Assembly (NCBI GenBank): GCA_032718565.1
Contig: JAVGVS010000055.1
Location: 2,141,706-2,205,705 of the forward strand
Source: Distichodus sexfasciatus
Taxonomy: Eukaryota; Chordata; Actinopteri; Characiformes; Distichodontidae
Direction: 5' to 3'
Length of the DNA stretch: 64,000 nt
Shown here: piece after piece, positions 1-11,003 of the stretch
How the letters are laid out: each line of letters starts with the position of its first letter
How positions within the stretch are numbered: position 1 is the stretch's first letter
The notes under the pieces: model-generated
What the model was told of the DNA's origin: nothing
Databases searched by the model: none
What the model saw: only the letters and a program-made list of their open reading frames with translations
Translations under genes and position numbers: made by a program

Positions 1-78
1 TTTCTCACATATTATTGACATTAGAATTTCTTCCATAAGAACCTGATCCACAGAAAGTAATCTGTTGGGTTTCCACAG

Positions 79-2150
79 AGCCCATCCAGTCACGCTGTGC
101 GGTGCTGCGCTACAGCAAGCTGAGGGATGAGCAGATCATGATGAGATTGATGGAGGTGGTGGAGAAAGAGAACCTGCACACCACCAACGATGGACTGGAG
201 GCCATAATCTTCACTGCCCAGGGAGACATGAGACAGGTGTGTGTGTGTGCGCGCAGTGGTTTAGTGTTTAGTGGTAGCTGAAGCCAAAACCCTCCCTATA
301 ACTAGCTGTGGCTAAGGTGCTATAAACACTGAGAGGTACTTTTGTGGGCCAGAGTGGTTCCTTGACCTGATTTTCTTTTTCTACAGTTGTTGTTTTCTGT
401 TTGTTTCTCCAGGCACTGAACAACCTGCAGTCCACAAATTCTGGGTTTGGGTTCATCAACAGTGAGAATGTCTTCAAGGTAGGTGCTGTCTAACATTTTT
501 AGCTGTCATGAACATATTAAAGACACAAATCCCTCTAGGTTGAGTAAACACCATCCCTCATCACAACTTGCTGCTTTAAACTAGGGGTCGACTGATACGT
601 TTCAGAGCCAGTACTGCTTATGACAGTGAACTGACATTTGCTATGAAAGTAAAATTTGGTGTCAGTATTTAGAATATCAAGCACTCCAACACAAAGCATC
701 ATTTAGCATATGCTTAATTCTAAAAACTTTTCCTAATGTTATTCTCACAAAACAGCGCAGGGAGCTTCCAGCTTCTGAGTCAGAATAACAAACTTTCGGT
801 GTCCTCAGCTTCAAGTGCTGACAGGCTAAATTTGTGATGTCTAACCAATCAGCAAGTGATGCCGTCGAGGCAACTCCGGTCCTGGGGGTCCGGTGTCCTG
901 GAGGTTTTCCATCCAACTTGATTTCAGTACATTCACACCTGGCCTCAGGTTGATAACCACCAGAAGAGACTGATCAGTTAGAATGGAAAACCTCCAGGAC
1001 CGGAGCTGCCTGCCCCTGCTCTAGACCTCCGACAGACAGAGGCAGCAGCATCACAGCCAAAATAGTACATTTGAAATAATCAGCCGATCAGTTTTAAATT
1101 GACATACTGATAACAATAAAAATGCTTAATATCCATGCTGATAATTGGTCGACCCCTACTTTAAACAGCGACATAAAGATGAAGTGCCCCAACACCGGAC
1201 CTTAATACAAGGGACGTCTCAAACACGCGCACTAACTGTACAGATCGGTCTCATTCAGGGATGTATCATATTTTTGTCATTTGTTTTCAACACAATTGTT
1301 TCCTGTCACAGTCTCCGAATGTGTCAGTAACACAGAGGGTGAGAATAACTCAGTACTGCTAATACAACTGTGGCTTTCTGTAGGTTTGTGATGAACCCCA
1401 CCCTCTGCTGGTGAAGAGCATGCTGGAGCATTGTGTCAAGGCCAACATTGACGAGGCTTATAAGGTGATGGCTCACATTTCTGTGTATATAAATTCCCAG
1501 AAAAAAAAAAAACCATGACATCATAGAGGGTGGTGATGGTTTCTACAGGACAGAAACACTGTTGGTGACTAAGACTGTGGAAAAGACTAAAATCAACCGC
1601 TGCGCCACTAAGCAAGCCCCTTCACACTGCTGTTCTGAACTAAATGCTGTAAATGTAGAAAGCAGTATAATCACTGGTTTTGCATTTTGTTAACCAGATC
1701 ATCGAACATCTTTGGTCACTTGGTTACTCTCCAGAAGACATCATTGGCAACATCTTCAGAGTGTGTAAGACCTTCCAAATGGAAGAGTATCTAAAACTTG
1801 AGTATATCAAGGTAAGTGGCAAAGCAAATTGTCCCACTGAGAGAGAACGTGGCATTAAACTACACATAACGTGCAGAGAACAATCTTCAAGTATAAGTAC
1901 AAAAAAAAGAAAAATACTGTAGTCTTACTAAAATTTAAATGTTTATCTTACAATAGTGCATCAATTGCAGCAAATTCCATTTTGTGTATTTGCTTTGTTC
2001 TCGTGCCCAGCATTGTAAATGGCTTTGTGTCTCTCCTAGGAGATCGGATACACCCATATGAAAATAGCAGAAGGCGTGAACTCCCTCTTACAAATGGCAG
2101 GACTCTTAGGACGTCTCTGCAGCAAAACCGCTGCCCCAGACGCCAGCTAA
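79..2150 (+). CDS. rfc2: Replication factor C subunit 2, 3' half (last five coding exons)
   Basis: RFC2 is a small AAA+ subunit of the replication factor C clamp loader, which loads PCNA onto primed DNA in the nucleus. Five exons with AG/GT borders are visible: 79-236, 413-478, 1384-1464, 1698-1811 and 2040-2150, ending in TAA. Phases join without a break and give about 175 C-terminal residues. The first exon begins inside a Glu codon and encodes EPIQSRCAVLRY, which contains the SRC motif with the arginine finger. Later exons give GFGFINSENVFK, the stretch GYSPEDIIGNIFRVCKTFQM and the ending AEGVNSLLQMAGLL, all very close to vertebrate RFC2. The ATPase Walker motifs lie upstream of the window. 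The second visible intron carries a hAT insertion. LAT2 follows tail to tail, as in human 7q11.23. Identity is near certain; exon borders are by eye. Confidence 0.96.
582..1158. mobile_element. hAT-type non-autonomous element in an rfc2 intron
   Basis: The ends are inverted: TAGGGGTCGAC at 582 and GTCGACCCCTA ending at 1158. The flanks carry a perfect 8-bp target duplication, CTTTAAAC, at 574-581 and 1159-1166, which is diagnostic of hAT-type insertion. No transposase is seen inside. A second element is nested at 861-1018. A relative with a similar end (TAGAGGTCGACC) sits at 14807-15223. Confidence 0.88.
861..1018. mobile_element. Nested MITE-like repeat
   Basis: The arms ACTCCGGTCCTGG near 873 and CCAGGACCGGAG near 994 are inverted, and a longer inner pair (CTGGAGGTTTTCC and GGAAAACCTCCAG) supports it. 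The repeat resembles 22814-22967. It lies wholly inside the hAT element of the rfc2 intron, so it is younger than that insertion or was carried by it. Confidence 0.55.
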
Positions 2151-2228
2151 ACTCTCTTTTGCTTAAATTCTTTTACCACCAACAATTTTTGTACAAATAT
2201 TTCACTGTAAATACTGCTAGACGTCATC

Positions 2229-2234
2229 AATAAA
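2229..2234 (+). promoter_or_regulatory. Polyadenylation signal of rfc2
   Basis: AATAAA occurs 79 bases after the RFC2 stop codon and is followed by T/G-rich sequence, as expected for a cleavage site. The 3' UTR would be only about 100 bases. Confidence 0.8.
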
Positions 2235-2397
2235 CAATGTTTTCTGTCAACAGTTGCAGTTTGTTTACGTTTTAACCTGTTGGCCTCATGGAAAACTTGA
2301 CACCAAGATTTTCACATTCTTGCCCACAAATGTTCCATCTGCACTGGAATTGTTTTTCAGAAGCTACTAAGAAATTACCAGTAAATCATGTTTGGGT

Positions 2398-2403
2398 TTT
2401 ATT
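2398..2403 (-). promoter_or_regulatory. Candidate polyadenylation signal of lat2
   Basis: On the minus strand AATAAA lies about 220 bases beyond the LAT2 stop. If used, the LAT2 and RFC2 transcripts end about 130 bases apart and converge. Confidence 0.55.
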
Positions 2404-2622
2404 TTCAGTGTAGTGACAAACAGGTTAGCTCATTCCTGAAATGTGCCATTTTGCATGTCATAAAATTGCTTGAAATGTACACAATCATTGTTACACACTT
2501 CACAAAGACAAAAATGCACATACTAGTATAACTCAATGCTGTACTCAATACTGCAAGCTCACCCTCATCTGTTTAGATTTCTTAAATTACATTTTGTAGG
2601 TTGTTTTTTTGTCACTTCCCTT

Positions 2623-5600
2623 TCATCCACTGGCGTTGATATAATCAGGTTCTGTTGCAAAGATAGAGATCAAAGTGAGATTTTTTTTTTCTAGGAGCAG
2701 AAATACAGAAGTATTTAAATATTCAGGTACTGACAAAGTTCGGCACTATTTTATACATTTATATAACAGCAAAATTGTATTTCCTCTAGATAAGAGCTTC
2801 CTGCAGAGCCGATATTTTTCAAACTGTATTGAGATCTATGTTAACGGTGTTTGCAGTTTTTTGTGTGTTTTTTTTTTTAAACTTTTTTTTACTTTTTTAC
2901 TTGTTAAACTGTTTATTGAAGAAACATTTCTGAATGAACTCAGACTAAATATTCATTTACAGGAATTTGGTATAAACTATTAGATTAAAATATTTTCCTC
3001 AATCATGATGGATATGAGGTGTCAAACACAAAATAATAATTCAAAAAAAAGGAATTACCTTCAGCGTCTATGTTTACATAATCGGAGCCGTCTGAAGGCA
3101 ACAGATGGTGTAAATACATTACATTGATGTAAAACAATACTGCAGTAAAATGTTTTTTTATGTCTGTTATTGAAACGTATATTTAAGACCTGATTTAAAG
3201 TTACATTTAAATGGAAGATGTATTTTATAATGTGAAAAAAAAGTTAGAAAACATTTTTTCAGACTAACCTGAGTCATGGTTGATGTCTTTAGTTGGGCAG
3301 ACGTTGATATAGTCAGGTCCATCTGTATCGGGAACGTAAAGTTCAGATATGTTAAAATGCAAAACTCTTCAAGAATTTTGAAAAGAAATCCATTTGCCGT
3401 CGATTCTCAAGATTACAGTGTCCTGGCTAACTGAAAACACATAGACAATGCCAAATTACATTACAGTTTTTAGTTTGCCGTCTTTACTACAGATGTTGAC
3501 TTCACTCTCATCAGCTTTTCACGAGTGTAAAGTTCTGAACGTGACCTTTTATTGTGTTGAGGTGCTGTTGTCTTTTCTCCTGCTTTCATCTGCTTTTCAG
3601 ACGGTGTGGTTTGACCTTTTTATCGGCGGAGGCCAAGCTGAAGGCCCTCGTCTCTCATCTCTGTATTTTGATACGAGCGACAGAGACGAGGACGGGCGCT
3701 AGTGCTACTGGGCAGTATGCTAAAAAAGCTAATGTGCTTTAAGTTATCATTTATATTAACAGGGTAAATCGAACTAACAAACAATCTTAGTTAGTCAAAG
3801 GTTAAAGTAGTAGTATTTGGTTGTGTTTATGTAAATAATCATCTCAATGAGCGTGTCTTCAGTGAGTGGGTGGTGTTTCTGACTAGCAACAGGTGTTGCG
3901 GCTTTTAGCTCGAGGTAGAGATCCATGCTTCTAGAATGTTCTCGATCTAACTTTGAGAAATTAAGGTAAGAAAGTATGTTGGAAAAATAAATATGACGAC
4001 ACAAACATCACTCGGACTGAACAACGCAGTTTTTGTACTGTATACTGTACAGATCCTCAGCGGGTGGATTTATGTCTGTATATCGTTGTTAGTTGTCTTG
4101 TGTCAGAAGTCAATAGACGATATTTTTTTCTTCTCACTATCTGAGAAACCGATCACTAGGTGTTTTTTTTTTTTTTTTTTTTGAAGCTGCAGATATCTGA
4201 GCCAACCTGTGAAATGACGGACGCCAATATAATAATTGTCCAGCACCGACAGACGTGCTGCTGTTAAGATTTGGGACAATCCCCGACCAAAGAAAAACGT
4301 CCGATGCGTTCGTCCATGTTTATCATTATATACTGCCAATATACAAAATCTGTCGCGGCGAAAATAAGTCGTGATTTTCATCAAAAACCAACCTTCGTTA
4401 TGCCGAGATCTGAGGACAACCATCATTATGAGTTATTTTTTACGTTTCCAACACCACGACAATTTAACAACTCGTTATCTCGAGAAAACGTCACCATTAC
4501 TATTCTTCTTGCTATCTAGAAATTTCGTTCGCAGTGAACGTTTTCGACTGACAGCAGGTTCTACGGAGTTTACCACACGGAAAAAAATGGCCATGCTTCA
4601 ACAAAAAAGTTAAAAACACAAATATGATGATCTAATAAACATAGATTAGATTGCACGTCAAATTGTGCTACATAACGGATCTGCGCATGCCCAGTCCCAC
4701 TATCTTGCGCTCCTTCCAGTCCCATAAATCCATGCCTCCTTGGTGTTGAGACTTTTAATTAGGTATTTTAAATCTTGATTTAACTTTTTGACCAGTAAAC
4801 ATTTGAATATCTGCATATACACACTGGCGTGAGTGCTCAGAGTAGAAATGAGATTTAATCTTTGTTATTTTTCCACAAACATAGCTTGCAATAAGTGCAT
4901 ATTTCTTAAGTTAAAAAATTTACCATACTACAATTAATGCCTTAGTCATTTGTTTATACAAGCGTGGATGAGGTATTGTCACAATAAATGCCATTTTGGT
5001 GGTCTATCAATTAATGCAGCCTCTTAAAAGTGAAATAAAATGATATTATAAAGTATCAAAGCATGTTGCCCATATTCATACAGTGCTCCGATTCCCTTGG
5101 TTTCAAACATGTCATAATACTGTAAGAGTTATACCGTTATAAAATATAACACCAATAATGTAGCATTTGTAGCATTGAGTACAAATCCAGACTTTGCTGT
5201 TGATTCACGCTATGGTAGCATTTTCTGACAAGGCAGCAGAAACTGCTCCATACGTTGTTGTGTTTGTTGCTGTTCATGGTCGTAGATGTTGCCGTGTTGC
5301 ATGTTGTTGCGGAGTGACATGGGGGTGTTTATTTTGGGGGCGAGTGGAATTTAGTCTCTATTTCCATACATGTGTTTACCTGCACTAAAAGCTTTTGTTG
5401 AGAAAATCTGTCAGAGAGTCAGTCAGTCCCGAGCTAGGCAGGAAGCGTCTTGGCGCTCACCACAACACTTTTACAGTCAATGAAGCAATTTAAACAGAGA
5501 TGTGTCTGTCAAAAGTAACAATGTCCTTGTTTGAAAATTAGTTTTAGGTGGAATAAGTTGCCTCATTATTTTAAGTTACCTCAACCTTTCTGTGTAGAAA

Positions 5601-6901
5601 CCTTGATTGTGTTTGTTTCTGACTCACCATCATCGTCCACATCGTCCAGTGGAGTTTTCTGTGGTGGGGTTGCAATTGGATCTCTAAAAGAGAGGTGCAA
5701 GTGCATGAGTTGTACCTGGATATACGTCATTATTAGTTCTTTTCACCTGCTTTATTTTCTTTATACATTTTGACTCTACTTACACGTAGGTCGCCTCCAG
5801 ACTGCCGCAAACCACTGTAAAATGAAGAAGTGGGTGATGTGACGTGTATCAAAGCGGTTACATTATAAAATCTACACGTTATCAAGGCTGAACCTAAAAC
5901 CTACGTTTGGGAAGGTTGGCATAGCCCATTGCATATTGGGGGTCCTGAGAATCTGTAAAGAGTGGATGACTGTCATTGCTATTGGTTTCTGACAAGTTAG
6001 AATCATGAATAATATTTTTATGCACTTACGGTCCGGCTGTGCATTAGATCTACTTGCAAAATTCCTAAGAACAAACAAATAAACAGCCTAGATCAAAGTT
6101 TGTTAACATAAAAATTGTTAAAATAATGGATTCAAGATTTTTTTCTGGACTCAACACTGCAGTACATTACCCCGAGTTATGAAGTGGTTCTGGGTTCATC
6201 TGGTTTGGGCTTGTCACTGTAAAAGAAATGTACATTATTTACAATTAATAATTACAAGTATTATTTTTATTAAGTAAACATTATTTCTCCAGTGGTCATT
6301 AGAAATGACATAAAACTGTAGTGTAAACTTTGTTCAACTCTCAAATGTTTCCAGTCCCAGTACTATTTTAAATAAAAAAAGAATATACTTTCATTTACAA
6401 TGTTCTTTGGGTCTACATCTCTTTTAATTGCTTGTAATTTGTTAATTAGTGATGAATCGTGACAAGCAAAAAAGACAGAAAGAAAAAGCTTCACCTGTTT
6501 TAGACCGTGTCACAGCAAACCTGCTTCCCTCACGATGACTAAATGACCACAAGCAATAAACATGAGGTGAGTTTTTACTCCGTCTGAATGGTGTTTTTTT
6601 CCATGTATGAAGTCAACTTAAATAAAGATTTAATGGTCACTGTGTGTGTGTTGGAATACTTACAAAACGTGTGGGTCATAAAGCTGGTTGTTCTCCTGAA
6701 CAATTTCTGGAAACAAAGAGTTCTGCATTTGAAGGCAGTCTCAGACTAATGCCAGTGTCAACCGAGGGCTAGTAAGATGTTTGTGAAAGTGCACTCACTC
6801 GATTTTTTCCTGCACCACAGGCAGAAGGCCGACGTCAGGCTGAGGGCCGTTATGGACAGGAAGGCCAGGATGGCTCCCTGCTGACTGCTGATCTCCAACA
6901 T
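2623..6901 (-). CDS. lat2: Linker for activation of T cells family member 2 (NTAL/LAB), complete
   Basis: LAT2 is a membrane adaptor phosphorylated after antigen- or Fc-receptor engagement in B, mast and myeloid cells; it recruits Grb2. Eleven coding exons were assembled on the minus strand: 6799-6901 (ATG at 6901), 6664-6706, 6495-6538, 6171-6216, 6030-6052, 5905-5952, 5784-5814, 5628-5683, 3269-3322, 3059-3091 and 2623-2651 (TGA). They total 510 bases, or 169 residues, shorter than the 243 of human LAT2. A short outer end is followed by a membrane helix (about residues 9-28) and CLWC, the palmitoylation-type CxxC. The middle encodes GSLEATYVDPI, matching the GSEEAYIDPI segment of human LAT2. 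The YxN motifs are YANL, YINV, YVNI and YINA; no PLC-gamma-type YLVV site is seen. An upstream non-coding exon is likely, since an acceptor lies 3 bases before the ATG, but I did not place it. Identity rests on motif order plus RFC2 adjacency. Confidence 0.92.
3323..5627. other. Large lat2 intron, repeat-like
   Basis: This intron separates the acidic exon from the three terminal YxN exons. It contains a 20-base T run (4163-4182) and an inverted stretch near 3645-3695 (CTCGTCTCT against AGAGACGAG). A CG-containing segment at 5250-5460 looks like a dispersed fish repeat. No coding sequence was recognised. Confidence 0.5.
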
Positions 6902-9311
6902 CACCTGAGGGATCAGATTATTACAGTGATGAACAAATGTTCAGATTTTTTTCCCATTCAAAGATCTCTCCGTAGTTTCTACAGGGCAATAGAGCTGTCA
7001 GGTTGGAAGGTTGCAACAAAAAAGTGATTCGTAGATGATTCTAAATACGAACATCTCGATAGATCTCTAGGTTTGAGGAAATACACGTTTTGCAAGATAT
7101 TCTTTAGCATGTTTAGAGCTATATAAGTTTTGAAATGTAGAATGTAAACCCTAATAACTTTTTTTGTTCTTCTAAAGTATGTTAAACCATTTGTACGTGA
7201 TTAACCCAGTCTAAGTTCACATGCTATCATGGCCCAGATTTTTTTTTACTGTAATCTACTACCACCTCACCGCAGTGTGTGTGTGCATGTGTGGCATGCA
7301 AAAATCAGTCTCTAGCAAAGATGTGCTAAACGCTCATCTTTCACTTTGTTCTCAGGCCTCAGTGTTGATTACACTTGAACTGTTAATAAAATTTCACTTC
7401 AAAACCTTCTTCTGCTTTGCTAAGTTTGAAGGTATGTTTCTTTTCTATGTTGCTTCATTTCATTTGTCCGTTTCAAGCTTAATAATCGACCTTCCACCAT
7501 ACTTAACGTTTGATGTGTAACATTAGATGACGCATAAAATATCTAAACAAAAACAAGACTGAGGAATTTTTTTTTGTTTCAACTGATTAATATCAACAAT
7601 CTCTTTTTCTGTGGAATTGTTAGTGTTAGTCATTAAGTTAAAAGTTGTAATGAGAGATAAGGACTAAAAATAAAGTTGAAGGTTATAGCAATGCATAAAG
7701 TCTATCTTAACGAAGAAGCGAATGTACGGCGTGTAAATGCGGTTACCTTTAAACAGTTTCTCAGTGCACAGCCATTCGGATGTATTTACTTCAAGTGACA
7801 GCTGAAGTTTGATAAAAGAGCAGAGGGCGAGCACTGCTGCTTCCTGTTTCATGCTCAACGCAACCACATCCGTGCCGGACACAGACGAAGGGACAACCAC
7901 AAAGCGCTCTCTCTCTCTTCATCTCCATTTATTCTTTCTCTCTTTCCTATTAAATATAAAAGGATGTTCAGTTGTGAGGACAGGCCATCATATCTCTCTG
8001 TATTTCACACTTCATTTCTTCTCACTTCTTTTCTTCTCATTTCATTTCTTCTCTCTCACGCTGGTTAAAATAATTCCTGATCTCATTTTGGGTGGTTTTT
8101 AACTCAGAAGGTCTTAAAGTCTTTTCTTACACTAACAGTCAATTAAAGAAAAAATATTGATAATGAAAATGAAGACAGAGTCACCTGACGATGAGTAGTT
8201 TTTGCCCATTTATGCTTAACAACAAGTCTCATAATACAACTGTCATCACTGCAAATTTTGATTATTCTGAAATGTGTTTAATATTTTACTTGCCATGTAT
8301 TTTATGTTTGGCAACAATTATTCTTGAAGAAGGATTATATAAACAGACAGCCAGATAAATACACATTAAATTTATGAGGATAAAAATAATTAGGACAAAG
8401 CAGCACACGTCAGTCTATGATAAAATCTCACCTCATGAATGAAAGCACTGACAAATTTTCACTTACGGGTGTGAAGAGGGTGTTAGAGGAGAGTGTTTAG
8501 AGTTCTGATAGCTATGAGAAAGCTAGAAAGCTGGTCTTAGTTAGCGGCAACCTATTAAAATGTAGTGTCACAAACATTTTGTCGTTAAACACATACAAAT
8601 ATGTTAGTGGTATAAAAATATACACATTTTGTGTGGAGTATTTTAAAACGAGCACACACCAAGTTGTTACTTGATAATTAACAGGTTGGCTGACGTCCAT
8701 GAGGAGCAAGAGCACTGAAACCTATAGCTAATGTAGAACCTTCTGGAGCTGCGCATTAACAGTACATCATTTTTTTCGCATTGAAGTGTGCAGAAGCCGA
8801 TTTGGGTGATTTGTGTACAAAACGAAAGGCAACACTGCAAACTATAGCTGTAATATTGAGTTCCTTTTTAGGATTCGTCCCCCTCTGAGTCACACACTAA
8901 ACTGATCCGGGTGTGCGAGTCACTTGAGTGAGTGTTGCCAAATCCCCAGGTGATTCGTTTGGTTTCTTAATGCACTTCCAAATAAATGACAACATATCAA
9001 GACAAGGCTAGCAGAGTGGCAAATATTTTAAAGTGGCACCAGATGAAGTTAACCGACAGATTCACTCACGAATGTACGTGCTTCACGCTGCGCTACTGAT
9101 TTGATGGACACGAGTCCCGTAGTCTACAAAGAGGATTCAACTCTGTAGGACGTTGTTAGGATCCCTCTTTTGAGTGTGGTGGTGCAAACGAACTGGAAGT
9201 TATGAGATTTTCAGTAGCTATACTTGCTGCTATGACTGTATCGATCTTGTAATGAGTTTGAAATGATTATAAAAGGAATGTACGTGATGGGGTTTATATT
9301 TTAGTCATGGT
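6902..9311. other. Region upstream of lat2, no gene seen
   Basis: This should hold the LAT2 promoter and 5' UTR exon. I could not place them. A pyrimidine-rich run lies at 7900-8060 and would make a poor coding region. The remainder is AT-rich with no recognisable protein. Confidence 0.4.
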
Positions 9312-9767
9312 CAGTGTTGGGAAGGTTACTTTTAAAATGTATTCCACTACAGATTACAGAATACATGCCCCAAAATGTAGTTTGTAACGTATTCCGTTAA
9401 CTTACTCGATGTGAGTAACGTATTCTGAATACTTTGGATTACTTCATATATTGTCATGCTTTTTACAACTACATGAATGTAGCAATCACATCCTGCAAAT
9501 TCTTGTTTGTTTTTCTCTACCAATTGCTGTTAAGCCCAAATCTCCCCCAAATCTGAATAGACAATATATTTACTCTAATGGAGCAAACACGAAATTTCCG
9601 GTTAAGAAATGCATTCCTGCACTGCTGGCTCTGTTGTGCTGGCTCCGGGTCCATTGTGTAACTGACGCCACCAACATTAACAGGACGCTTACATTAGAGC
9701 CTCTTATTGCGTGTTTTGTTTGGGTGACAGGACACCGGTACATGTATTCCGTTACTCCCCAACACTG
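9312..9767. mobile_element. hAT-type non-autonomous element
   Basis: The left end is CAGTGTTGGGAAGGTTAC and the right end is GTTACTCCCCAACACTG, an imperfect terminal inverted repeat. A perfect 8-bp duplication, GTCATGGT, flanks it at 9304-9311 and 9768-9775. No transposase frame is seen. The end sequence is shared with the element starting at 18901. Confidence 0.9.
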
Positions 9768-10252
9768 GTCATGGTGTAGTTAGGACTCCATGGATTCAGG
9801 TTAATGGAGACCTCAGATTCGTGACTTGGGAGTTTTTGGGCCCAATCGCCCCGGCACCGGGGGCGGAACAGTGACGTTGTCATTAAAGGCTTTAAATAGT
9901 CCGTAAACGTAAACATATGCATGCGGCACATCGACATCACCGATAGAATCTCGTCTAACGATTTCAAACAACAAATTCCACCTAAACATAACACAATTCC
10001 AACACCAAACACACAAAGAAACGAAGAGCGAAAACACCCCGTAGGTCTACGTGGAAGAAATACGACTGTAGAATCTATACTGCTATGGCTAACCTCTTAT
10101 CACTATCCGATTAAAACTGACCGAAGCAGCACCAAAAAATAACTTTACAAAGTTATAAACAAGATGATACGCCTTACCTGATGTTTTGTAATCATAAATC
10201 GCATTCAAGTCAATAAAATCCAGACGGAACTGTAGACCAAAACCCCGTCTTA

Positions 10253-10670
10253 GGCCATGTCCACACGTACACGGGTATTTCTGAAAACGAAAAAGATTTT
10301 CCTTTTTTTTTTTTTTTTTAATCGCGTCCACACGAGCACGTTTTCAAAAATATCTCCGTCCACACACAATCGCAAAAAACGCTGTCAAAAGCATGCCTTG
10401 CATTGTAGATGAAAACCTAATGTAGACACGGCGCATATATGTGACGTCATTTGAGTGGCTTACAGTATGACGCGAAATTTTTCAAAATCTTCATTTTTCT
10501 TGTCCACACCTAAACACAGAAACGGAGTTTTCAAAAATCGCCACTTTGGCCGGGGTTTTCAAAAACCTCCGTTTTCACTGACGCAAAACGCTGTTTAGGT
10601 GTGGACAAAGGCCAAAACGCATAGAAAAACCTCCGTTTTCAGAATTGCCCGTGTACGTGTGGACATGGCC
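10253..10670. mobile_element. PIF/Harbinger-type MITE
   Basis: The terminal inverted repeats begin GGCCATGTCCACACGTACAC at 10253, with the mirror image ending at 10670. A TTA triplet flanks each side (10250-10252 and 10671-10673), the target duplication typical of PIF/Harbinger elements. Internal CCTCCGTTTTC motifs occur in both directions. No protein is encoded. Confidence 0.88.
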
Positions 10671-11003
10671 TTACTCTGAAATAGGAGGGCAACAAATCAG
10701 ATTCAAATTTAGCCCCTTTTCCCACACTAGCAGTGTTTGCTACCCTGTGATTGGTGATGTTGCTGACGATTATTCAAGATCTGCCTCTTAATACTATTGG
10801 GTCTTCAGATTAAAACAAGGCGTGAACTGTCCAAATAGACCAATCGGTTCCTGAGACACAGCTCTGCGTAATGGAAGAGTGAGGATACCGGAGATGGTGC
10901 AATTGCGCATAGAAGTGCAGAGCGCGCAGCAGACCAAAGCAGCAAAGCCGCTTTTCGTGCTTTGTATTAATTCAGCGTTTCGGAAAAAGATCACGATATA
11001 ATA

